Below are positions 45,601 to 51,972 of a stretch of DNA of 64,000 nt, piece by piece (position 1 is the first letter of the stretch; every line of letters begins with the position of its first letter). The translations under genes were made by a program, and so were the position numbers. The stretch comes from Aplectana chamaeleonis. Its lineage: Eukaryota; Nematoda; Chromadorea; Rhabditida; Cosmocercidae. The notes under the pieces are model-generated. The model was not told where the DNA came from. It saw only the letters and a program-made list of their open reading frames with translations, and searched no databases. The stretch spans positions 496,001-560,000 of the forward strand of contig JAPDOI010000139.1 in the NCBI GenBank assembly GCA_029168955.1, given 5' to 3'.

Positions 45601-48600
45601 TCATTGACTCGCGCTCGATATATTCCCCGTCACCTTCAGAACCAACACGGATGATCTTGCTCTTCTGAAAAAAAGTTATAGTTATGGGCGAAAGAAATGG
45701 AACAAGTTGTGAAGCATTCAATAAATACCTTTCGCACGGTAAGACGCCCACTGATTTTGTCCCGCTGGCGAACCTCTCCCCTAAACAAGAAAATGTAGAA
45801 ATCGTGAATTGAGGAGACAAGTAGGTGAACGAAACGAAACAAAAACAAAGCAAAAGCTAGTAAGAAATAACAAAACAGAAAAAACAAAAGCGAAACAAGC
45901 AAGAAGCAAGAAAAGCATCAACAAGAACGGAAAAACAACACAAAACAACAATGCTTACCTGCTGATCAATCCCGGGATGGCCATTGACGAAATCCTTGGA
46001 AGACGAATGTTTGTTTGTCCATTTTGCCGCGCCGACAGTTCGAAAACGCCCGAACAACGGGCGCTCATCGAGTGTGCCGTTGGGAAAAAAATGACTTGAA
46101 CTAAGGCGAAAATTGCCTTACTTTCCCCCCAATAGATCCCTACTTTTTTCTGACATCCCTGCTCGCTTCGAGCGGCTCGAATATGGTGAAATTTAAGAGC
46201 GGCCAGAAAAGTGGTCGAAAGTGACCTCGCCCTCCGAGGCAACTCCCAAGCGAGTTTCAGAGTGGGCTTGTTCGGAAATAGTAAGCGATGTACCACGGCC
46301 CATGATTGGAATAAAGATGTTGGGTTTCCTCGTGTTGCGTTCATGTAGTGAACATGTAACGGGAAATTTTGTTCGAAGTTAAAAATTTCATTTTTTGCGG
46401 GGTGTCCCTATCATTTCCGAATGGTGAAATTTTCTAAATGTAAAGGCAAAATCTTATGCAATTAAGCACGGTTTTTGTTCAGAATCCATCTCGCATCTTA
46501 CCCTTCCCAATTGAAAGCGAAAACTTGTTGAGGGCGTTAAACATTTTTTCTTTCCTGGGGGCGTGATCGACTTTTTCCGCGCGTTTTCTCGCTTATTTGA
46601 GCGAACTGAGATTTCGCGCCTGGCAAGGTTGCTATATACTGAAGCCGGAGTATTATATTTAAAGTTCCCTCGTGAGGTTAGACTGTGCCTTTCAAAGGTG
46701 GTGAAAGCGACTTTCATGATGTTGTAAGTTGCTTCGGGTAGTCGCTTCGCTGCCATGTTGACCGTGATTCGTGACCATGGGCCCTGCGATCGCGAATCGC
46801 CCGCTGATGGGCGCGCCGAGCGATTTCGAATTGCACCAGTGTCACTGATAGCTTCGAACTTAAATCGAAGCGACTGGAACGTTGGTCGAATCCACAGCGC
46901 GGGAGCAGCTCGGCTGGCGCACGTGACACGCGCGGCGGAAAACCGCTGCGTGTGCGTTGGCATTGGTGCGCGTTAACCGTGGGGTCTCTGACGAGAAAAA
47001 TAGTTGGCGCTCGGGTAACGCGCTCCAACGACGACGTTGCGCGCAGCGGTTTTCCGCCGCGCGCGTTGCATGTCCCAGCCGAACTGTTCCCGCGCTGTGG
47101 ATTCGATCAACAACCCGAAGCGACTACGTTTGAACAAAGCTTAAAACTGGCCATGTAGATCGGTTTCTTCAGAACATTATCCCGGAGGAGTACCCCTCAC
47201 GGCTGTCCAGGTATTGCATTCGTAAATGAATAGTTCATCATTCCTTCATCTGTTTGTTTCAGAAATAATCGAGTTACTGTTCTCCCATCAATTTTCTGGC
47301 ACAATTTGTCTATTCTTCATTCTGGAGCGCTTGGTGATGAATCAAATGGTACGCTTACGGACGATCAGAAGGTAGGTTCTCCATAAACTGCTTTTTTCCC
47401 TCTACTTTCCTTCATACTCAGGATATTCTAGGCCCCGAGCCGCACCGATCAGGAATCGTAGCCGCCTCTTAGTTCGTCTCGTTCTCCCAATCTTCGGGAC
47501 ACTGCTGTTGCTAATCGGGCGAGTCGGAGCAACCCGGACAGCAACAGAACCCGACACACAGATTGAGAACACGAGCCGAACAGTCAGGCGGCTCGGGGCC
47601 GAGAATCGCCTGAGTGGGTCTACTAAGTGGCATGTTGATCGAATTCACTGCGCGAGTGGGGCAAAAGAGCAGTTCGGCTGCAACACGTGACACATGCGAA
47701 GGAGAACCGCTGCGTTCACGTCGTCGTTGGGGCGCGTTAACTGTGGGTCCTTAGAAAAACTAAAGACGCGCTCCAACGACGACGTGAACGCAGCGGTTTA
47801 CCGTCGCGCGCATCACGTGTGCCAGCCGAACTGCTACGTTTGCCAGGGTCAAGCGGATCGTTGCGTAATTTTTCGAAATCGGAGCGACCCCCCGTCACTT
47901 TTTTCACAAAATCCACAATTTTTGCGATTCCCCCTCCCCGAGGAGCCATTTTTGCGATCCCTCCTCCCCGAGTTCGGCCAGTTTATAGTTGATTACTAAA
48001 AGTGTCAGACGCCGGAAATTCGTTTAGTAGTTGAGCCCAAGAGACTAAAACCGAATGCTACGATCCTTCCCTTGGGGACCAAAAGTAATCGAGAATTTAC
48101 GGGTTATCCACGAGATTCTCATTTTTGGACCGAAATTTTTGCAATCCCCACTAACATTCACTTTCGGACCCAATTTTTTGCGACCCCCCGTTGCGAAATT
48201 TCGCAACCCCGCTTGACCCTGAGGTTTGCCCTACCCGCTCTGTGAATTATATCGAAATCCTCGACTAAGTTTTTACTTCCTCTGATTCCACTATTTACAT
48301 AATTGTTTTCATTACAGCTTGATGCGCGCTTCGGCGATGTTCTGGATTTTGTGGAAGATTTTGACTTTTTTGATGTTGATTACATTGTTGTGCCAGTGAA
48401 TGAATGGGAGCATTGGTAGACATTACACTAATCTTATTTTCCCTCGTGCTATTCTCACATTTATTCTTTGTGGTTCTTTCAGGTCGTTGGTGATTGTATG
48501 TCATCCGTTCACCGCACGTGCCAGAATCCTCTGTTTTGATTCACAGCTCAGTGAAGATCTGAACAACATGCAGAACATCGCTGTGCTTTGTGACGATTTC

Positions 48601-50041
48601 TTTAAGGTATTTCTGAACATATTTTATGCGTGGGTTACATCTGGTAATGCTGTCATGCTTCCAGTATGTATGGTTGAGACGCCATCAGCAGCCGATGTGT
48701 TCGAATGAGAGGATGCGTTGCATTATACCGGACCGTTTGCCTCAGCAAAGTAACAACTATGACTGCGGCCTGTATATTGTTGAGTTTGCTCGTCGATTCC
48801 TTCTGGCTCCACCATGCAGCGTAAGTTTTAGGAAGTTTGATTTCAATTTAAGTGAGTTTGTGGCTCTTGAGGTGCATGGTTTTGGTTCAAATCGTATTCG
48901 TCAGCTTTTCAACCAATCTCTGCTTGTCTGATGCGGGGTCGAGCCCACACTATCTTTCAGTATGGAGAGAGGGGCCTCAGTTTCAGTCGTCAAACCGGGT
49001 GGGGACCGCTGGCCTCATGCTACCCGCAACTTATTTTTCCACTTCTCACCGCTCACAAAGAATTTCAACTTATTTCAAAATATGGTTCAAATGAGTTTAA
49101 TTCCCAAAATGGAGCACGAATTGATCATGGAGCCTTTACACATAATGGGGGGGGGTTGAGGGAAAATTTCGATTTCACGTCCGAATTTCGACCTCTAGTG
49201 GGATTTTCATAAATCCGTATGAGGATGCGAAACGTTCACTGATTTCCTTTGAGAATTCTAACCCCTGGGTGGGCTAGATTTTTACGTGGGTGCGGTCTCT
49301 TCTACCTTCCCATTATGTGCAATAGAGCCGACCTATACATTTCTAGGACCCTTCTTGTCGAAGAATTCGAATTTTCGAGGTTGAATTCACATCACTCATG
49401 GCGCGTCTTTGTGCTCGCGAGGCTGCTCTCTCCGTTGTCTATGCACTCTCTAGCTGTCTCTCTTTTTAGGGGCGATTGATGCTCCTCAACGCCGGCGTGA
49501 CGCGCCGACGTTAGGCGGAGTGGAGTAAAGTTGTCCATAACTGTGCAAATCAAGAGGGTTCCATGCAGGCGTTCTCCACCATGGTAGCAGAGGATTCGAC
49601 TGCAATCAATTGTTATGAAATATATTGAGGTTGATAACAGAGTACTAGATTTCGATACCTTTCAATTGACACGAAATGTTCCTCTTCTTTGAATCAAAAA
49701 AAAACAGCTCAAGTCACGATCTGGGGGGGGGTCTGAGAAAAAAAATTCGCCAAAAATTTGACCATTTCGCACTCTTCCCGCGACGGCTACGCGACATGTG
49801 TGTGTGATCCATATCGACCGCGTGGCGGGAAGTATGCAATAGGCCTTACGTATTGTTGTCTACGTGGTATTTACCTACTTGTGTTTAGTTGGACGCGTTC
49901 GACTTCTCTACCGAGTATCCTGATTTCACGGTGAAGAGCAAACGACGAGATATCCAACGTGCGGTTTTGTCGCTGTGTTCCAATCGTGAGTTATGGACTC
50001 CGATTCTAGAATTTTTGAACAAGAACATGAAAGCAGAGTGA
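33548..50041 (+). CDS. Ulp2/SENP6-7-like SUMO peptidase, nine exons
   Basis: Cysteine peptidase of the C48 (Ulp/SENP) family; family members cut SUMO from targets or trim SUMO chains, mainly in the nucleus. Exons: 33548-33680, 34888-35015, 38377-38481, 38729-38799, 47263-47371, 48318-48415, 48483-48606, 48665-48820, 49889-50041. All introns are GT-AG, all phases agree, and the sum is 1077 bp (358 residues plus TGA). Residues 1-87 are Ser/Asp/Gly-rich and probably disordered. The peptidase domain is at about 97-345: LLNDTIVDFYL (124-134), VPVNEWEHW with His214, ILCFDS with Asp234, PQQSNNYDCG with Gln284 and Cys290. The VPVNEWEHWSL pattern fits SENP6/7-Ulp2 better than SENP1. The N-terminus is short for Ulp2, so upstream exons may be missed. 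The start ATG has TAA two codons upstream. The introns are packed with transposons. Confidence 0.85.
33777..34419. mobile_element. hAT-type MITE in Ulp intron 1, carrying a solo LTR
   Basis: The termini are CAGGTTTGAGCAGGCC and, inverted, CAGGGTTGAGCAGAGTT, with a perfect 8-bp duplication TGTTACAG (33769..33776, 34420..34427). After removing the solo LTR about 290 bp remain, close to the 275-bp copy at 42616. It contains a C-run near 34378. Confidence 0.88.
33835..34181 (-). mobile_element. Solo LTR of a Ty3/gypsy-type element
   Basis: A 347-bp sequence with termini TGTTGT..ACAACA, flanked by the 5-bp duplication TTGAC (33830..33834, 34182..34186). Its last part (GGTGATCAGTCGATAAATC.., CCATCACAACA) resembles the LTRs at 52.0 and 58.3 kb. 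The strand is inferred from that match. Probably left by LTR-LTR recombination. Confidence 0.8.
34428..34887. other. Remainder of Ulp intron 1
   Basis: No gene. A G-run near 34630 and a CG-rich patch (GCGCGCGCCGCTCGCGCC) near 34530 are the only features seen. Confidence 0.3.
34888..35015 (+). CDS. Ulp-like gene exon 2
   Basis: Starts after ATTTCAG with the two bases that complete Gly45. Acidic, Ser-rich (GDDSEGSSEDSEMMDDG), ends WRERKK before GTTGGC. Low-complexity and acidic, typical of the disordered N-terminal parts of Ulp proteins. Confidence 0.7.
36065..36511. mobile_element. 447-bp TTAA MITE inside the LINE
   Basis: TTAA (36061..36064) then AGGCAGTGTTCACGATAAAT; the right end is ATCATCGTGAATGCTGCCT before TCAA. 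The interior matches 19971..20411 in reverse. The LINE sequence resumes on both sides. Confidence 0.85.
36814..37355. mobile_element. 542-bp TTAA MITE inside the LINE, AGGCATCG subfamily
   Basis: Flanked by TTAA (36810..36813, 37356..37359). The ends are AGGCATCGTTCGCGCTGAAA and TTGCGCGTACGATGCCT. Its interior matches 55102..55562. The LINE copy at 28700 shows the uninterrupted sequence, so this is a recent insertion relative to the LINE. Confidence 0.9.
38377..38481 (+). CDS. Ulp-like gene exon 3
   Basis: Acceptor GATTTCAG, 35 codons in phase 0. Encodes the entry strand of the peptidase domain (FQSISVRLADFLCLQEN), equivalent to the segment before the LND motif. Donor GTGAGT. Confidence 0.8.
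38729..38799 (+). CDS. Ulp-like gene exon 4 (LND motif)
   Basis: Acceptor TTTTTTTTCAG. Encodes DLLNDTIVDFYLNHVVEHIL, the conserved Ulp helix. Ends in phase 2 at GTAAGT, followed by the 8.46-kb transposon-filled intron. Confidence 0.85.
39114..39890 (+). pseudogene. RTE copy 3 ORF, endonuclease N-terminal part
   Basis: Encodes the 5' two thirds of the APE-type endonuclease (FATLNCRSLSSD, AALQETRLKD, VSAHAPTETAE, VVGIDANAK). Relative to copies 1 and 2 one base is missing near 39781 (AAGTGGGGCTTG against AAGATGGGACTTG), which shifts the frame so that the rest is read in the next frame. Confidence 0.85.
39782..41959 (+). CDS. RTE copy 3 ORF, endonuclease end plus reverse transcriptase
   Basis: 725 codons, the longest frame in the window. 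Residues 1-115 finish the endonuclease (SDHRPVLLNF near 104). The RT follows: KNGKAGGDDNITAEMLKALP, YRGISLLRVMYKVLERI, FRPGRSTIDQVFVVRRVIE, LAFLDFEAAFDSPHR (first catalytic Asp), TGVRQGAVAGPFLFNF and LEYADDIVLF (catalytic Asp pair). It stops at TAG (41957..41959) where copies 1 and 2 have a lysine codon. The C-terminal region continues past the stop to about 42310 with a further frame break. Confidence 0.85.
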   Translation: MGLDQESEVLGKWFYPVEQTSDNGYRLVDFCERSGLINASTFKRNHRRHQLTWQGPTQLYPEEQRKRKMTTLKLQLDYVLTRNIPVSDIRRSRAVWDVAFDSDHRPVLLNFTARIHKRKRGAQPLQRIDMTSLRDEECRRNFRQRVSIHIGVRTKKKLCDADSSVKCIQDASKEALPVVQPEKKFAYVSEETTSTYNRVCALRTAGIFVGEKRLRRKLRRELQSDRERGWTCRAKEFEKAWEEKNPSKAYTLLRQYSGKMKRCSPVLNTTNGVAFGDATLPIWKDYFSLLLNRPAPSVPELPHVQRAHYDVSEELPTESEVLDCVRKMKNGKAGGDDNITAEMLKALPPSGIREMTNTIRATWMSERIPDSWRHAIIVPLHKKLSVTDPKNYRGISLLRVMYKVLERIILERLIKHRERTTRNEKAGFRPGRSTIDQVFVVRRVIESWQRYSKPLQLAFLDFEAAFDSPHRDRLLNALRADEVPEKYVRLIEDMNKGTTAAVRTPVGFTSAFEVKTGVRQGAVAGPFLFNFTIDDIMRRVAEQFPADVILTPSGRSLVDLEYADDIVLFAESNAKLQRIVNLVSKYAAAYGLRLRPDKCKQMWVSQRPSTGVCVDGQRIELVGDFCYLGCLLKNDGSHAAGIRQRCAKATSAFNSLTKCLWSTTIAMEVKLRVYLSAIRPIMMYGSETLAAPKTQMERLDCTERKLFRRLLGYFWPRLCHNEDLN
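42616..42890. mobile_element. 275-bp hAT-type MITE inside the Tc3-like transposase
   Basis: The ends are CAGGGTTGAGCAGG and, inverted, CAGGGTTGGGCGG. The duplication is ATCTGGAG / ATCTAGAG (42608..42615, 42891..42898). C-rich runs near 42710 and 42805. It splits the transposase between the second and third catalytic residues. Confidence 0.88.
43731..44170. other. 5' arm of the Tc3-like element
   Basis: Non-coding. Contains GGGGCGATTT repeats at 43755..43790 and CGCCTTACTTTCGCCCCATTT near 43827, partly repeated near 46105..46130. Confidence 0.35.
44171..44696. mobile_element. 526-bp foldback element
   Basis: The ends AATACCCGCA and TGCGGGTATT are inverted, and the arms (about 120 bp) share GTGACTTTTCGTCATAACTC and TGACCCGTTCGGGGAGCTA with their inverse at 44590..44665. 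The centre has no recognisable frame. Nested in the Tc3-like element. Confidence 0.8.
44815..44940. repeat. Dispersed repeat, inverse of 14.77-14.89 kb
   Basis: TCGGTCATGGCAAGATATAG and TGAGTCCGAGCGGAGCAAG correspond to the reverse complement of 14770..14885. Non-coding. Confidence 0.55.
45075..45400. repeat. Low-complexity TTCGAA / TTCGTTCG region
   Basis: Irregular runs of AAATTTCGAA and TTCGTTCGA on both strands, with a short perfect inverted stretch around TCGAACGAAAAAATTTCG. The frames here (45137..45472, 45190..45423) reflect the repeat. Confidence 0.55.
45401..46400. other. Unassigned inner arm of the Tc3-like element
   Basis: No recognised gene. AAACRAAACAAA-rich sequence at 45825..45950. 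The open frames at 45533..45853 and 45955..46344 (- strand) show no family resemblance. Confidence 0.3.
46429..46867. other. Remainder of Ulp intron 4, left part
   Basis: No gene is seen. The frame 46454..46963 on the - strand runs into the foldback at 46868 and is not credible. Confidence 0.3.
46868..47124. mobile_element. 257-bp CG-rich foldback in Ulp intron 4
   Basis: The arms AAGCGACTGGAACGTTG..CACAGCGCGGGAGCAG and CCCGCGCTGTGGATTCGAT..AAGCGACT are inverted, meeting near GCGCGTTAACCG. A related foldback is at 47637..48256. Non-coding. Confidence 0.75.
47263..47371 (+). CDS. Ulp-like gene exon 5
   Basis: Acceptor TTTGTTTCAG; its first base completes the last codon of exon 4. Encodes NNRVTVLPSIFWHNLS, matching the position of the family's S-FFY-L strand, then an acidic loop. 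Donor GTAGGT. Confidence 0.8.
47637..48256. mobile_element. Foldback in Ulp intron 5, interrupted by a hAT MITE
   Basis: The arms GATCGAATTCACTGCGCGAG.., GCAGTTCGGCTG and CAGCCGAACTGCTACG..CGCTCTGTGAATTATATCG are inverted and related to 46868..47124 (ACGACGACGTG and GCGGTTTACC / GGAGAACCGC segments). The right arm is split by the element at 47844..48221. Confidence 0.75.
47844..48221. mobile_element. 378-bp hAT-type MITE
   Basis: The ends are CAGGGTCAAGCGG and, inverted, CAGGGTCAAGCGGGG. The duplication is ACGTTTGC / AGGTTTGC (47836..47843, 48222..48229). Inside are C-rich runs (GCGACCCCCCGT), as in the other two copies. Confidence 0.85.
48318..48415 (+). CDS. Ulp-like gene exon 6 (catalytic His)
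   Basis: Acceptor CATTACAG. Encodes FDVDYIVVPVNEWEHW, with the catalytic His214 before Trp215, whose codon is split by the intron. Donor GTAGAC. Confidence 0.9.
48483..48606 (+). CDS. Ulp-like gene exon 7 (catalytic Asp)
   Basis: Acceptor CTTTCAG. Encodes SLVIVCHP.. and ILCFDSQLSEDLN, with the catalytic Asp234. Ends CDDFFK before GTATTT. The preceding intron is only 67 bp. Confidence 0.9.
48665..48820 (+). CDS. Ulp-like gene exon 8 (catalytic Gln and Cys)
   Basis: Acceptor CTTCCAG. Encodes the helix YVWLRRH, then LPQQSNNYDCGLYIVEF with oxyanion-hole Gln284 and nucleophile Cys290. Donor GTAAGT. The preceding intron is 58 bp. Confidence 0.92.
49889..50041 (+). CDS. Ulp-like gene exon 9 (C-terminus)
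   Basis: Acceptor GTGTTTAG, phase 0, 50 codons plus TGA. Encodes the end of the domain (SKRRDIQRAVLSLC) and a charged tail ending NKNMKAE. Preceded by a 1068-bp intron with a G-run near 49150. Confidence 0.8.
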   Translation: MDAFDFSTEYPDFTVKSKRRDIQRAVLSLCSNRELWTPILEFLNKNMKAE

Positions 50042-50981
50042 TGAAGAAGGCAAAGCACTAACTGTGATTCCATTCTCCAATAACCGCCGCCACTGCGCGC
50101 TCGGCTCTTGTTACTGTTATATGTCGCTGCGCATAGTTGTTGCTGTTGATTTATCTAATGGTATAATACATTTTTATGGTTTCTCAGTTAGGATTGTCGA
50201 TGATCGGCGAAGTTTGAGTGATTTTATTGGTTTTATTGTTACGGCTACTTCCCTTTCGTTTTCCCTTTGCTCAAGAAAGCGAACCCTTCTGTCGTACCGT
50301 TTTATAGTCTGTCCAGAGTTCAGAGACTGCCATGCTTTACGGAGAGAGAAAAACGTCGAAAACACAAAGTCAAATTGTTATCTGTTGCGCTGTCGCACGT
50401 TGTTACCTTGTTAGGTTTGAGAATTGGGGCTTCCGATATTCTCGTGTCTATCCCAATGTTATCATTTGTCTGTTACTCAAGAAATATCGTGGTTCCCAAT
50501 CATGCTCCCGGATGGTACGATATACTGGTTGTTAGATTTCTATATATTAGTTTTTTAATGGTTCGGTGTTGCTTTTGCTTTGTGTCGAGCTCCCGATATT
50601 GTTGAAATTATTTTCCGTTTTGCCGTTACCGTTTTAGGTGTTGATGTGAATCGCTTAGGAGTTTCCAGCAGTGTATGATATTTTCTACATTGTTCCGTCT
50701 GTTTTCTGGTTTGTTGGGATATTGCTTGGCTTTCAAAATGGGTCGGGTTCGTTTCCGTTATCGCCTGGATGAGTTGTTGTTTGATTTTCTCCTGTGCGAG
50801 TAGAGGTTATGTTTTAACGATTTTCCACCTTGTTCTTTTCTTCTGCATAAGCTCTGTAATGGATTGTACCTTGCCGATTCCGTCCACATTTCGCTGCCAA
50901 TTGTTGAAATTTGTTGTGCTGGGGACAATGATGGAACGTCAAAGCGCCTGTTGTTGCAGGCAGGCTGCTTGTTAAATAAAG
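50042..50981 (+). other. Downstream region of the Ulp gene, polyadenylation signal at its end
   Basis: Follows the TGA of the Ulp gene with no recognisable exon. AATAAA occurs at 50975..50980, immediately before the gypsy LTR. The 3' untranslated region could therefore be about 0.95 kb, ending in the LTR. The frames 50064..50414 and 50267..50605 look non-coding. Confidence 0.35.
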
Positions 50982-51250
50982 TGTTATTCTATCGTTCTCA
51001 TTCCTAGGAGAAGTTGAATGGGCAATGTTACGTCTGTGACGGACACAGATTAACAAATGGTTCTATTGTGAATACAGCAAATAGGTAAGTGTGGTTCAGG
51101 CGTCGACGTGGTAGTCGTGGTGGTGGCTGCTCGTTGACGGCGACGGCTGGGAGGTGTGCAGGAGGCGGTGGTGGCGTCGGGTACGTCTGGCAGGTAGACG
51201 AGGCAGGCAGGTAGACGCGAGTCGAGAATGTCCCAACAGCGCGGCGGCCG

Positions 51251-51972
51251 GCTCAGATAGGAACTCCCGCCGGCCAAGTCGGCCTAGTCGACTTCGCGGG
51301 GTCATCGAACACTGACTCATCGATTCCCACATTGGAAACATAATTGAACCACATAAACTCTGGTCCCGCCGTAGTGACCTGTTGATTTCGATTATCACAG
51401 CGCGAAGCGGTGGCTTTTTCGTCGGAACCTCCTTATCACTAGTTATATTTCACCGAGGCGCACTGCTCCGCTGCTGGTATTGATCGAAATCAACAGGTCA
51501 CTACGGTGGGACCAGAGTTTACTAGAGTGGAGCCAATGAACAATTGCTGAGCAGAGAACGCTGTGTTGAAACTCTTTCCAAAAACCGCGCTGTGTGCGAC
51601 GCTGGCTTTGGGCAGGTGAACCACTGTCCGTTAATGGCATCTGCGAATGGGAAGGCTGCAAAAAGCGGTGAGTGTAGGTCGAGAGCAGTTCAAGATGAAA
51701 TCACCACACGCGGATTTTTGAAATTTTATTTCTTCAAACCTTTAAGGGGTGATTATTAAATGTGCCGCAAACTGCTTTATAATTGTCTTCTGTCAGTCAT
51801 CAGATTAGCCGTAAGGCGGTGGCAGAAGCCGTAGAGTGCTTGTTCACCGCGTACGGGCAGTCAACGAAACGGCGCTGCCGACTGCCCGCGACCGATCTAT
51901 TGGCCTTCCGCGGAAATGGTTACGGGACGTCGGCTAGTGGTACCGCGGGAAGTGTGATGTCTCTATCTGAGC
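51251..51972. mobile_element. 722-bp insertion in the 3' LTR
   Basis: Absent from the 5' LTR. The ends GCTCAGATAG and CTATCTGAGC are inverted, followed by weaker similarity. It contains the hairpin 51357..51521. No target duplication is evident and there is no transposase frame. Confidence 0.6.
51357..51521. repeat. 165-bp hairpin, full copy
   Basis: AAACTCTGGTCCCGCCGTAG..GATTTCGAT and its inverse ATCGAAATC..CTACGGTGGGACCAGAGTTT form long arms. The loop contains TTATCACTAGTTATATTTCA, shared with 6693..6830. Confidence 0.8.

Larger units (their letters stand above)
38967..46428 (-). mobile_element. Tc3-like Tc1/mariner transposon filling Ulp intron 4
   Basis: The imperfect terminal repeats TTCGCCGTTCGGAAATGATA (38967) and, inverted, TTCACCATTCGGAAATGATA (ending 46428) both continue GGGACAC. 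Between them lies a - strand Tc3-type transposase, split by RTE copy 3 and a hAT MITE. The right arm (43740..46400) is swollen by a foldback (44171..44696), a dispersed repeat and AT-rich sequence. The TA duplication is not clear. The whole sits between Ulp exons 4 and 5. Confidence 0.7.
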
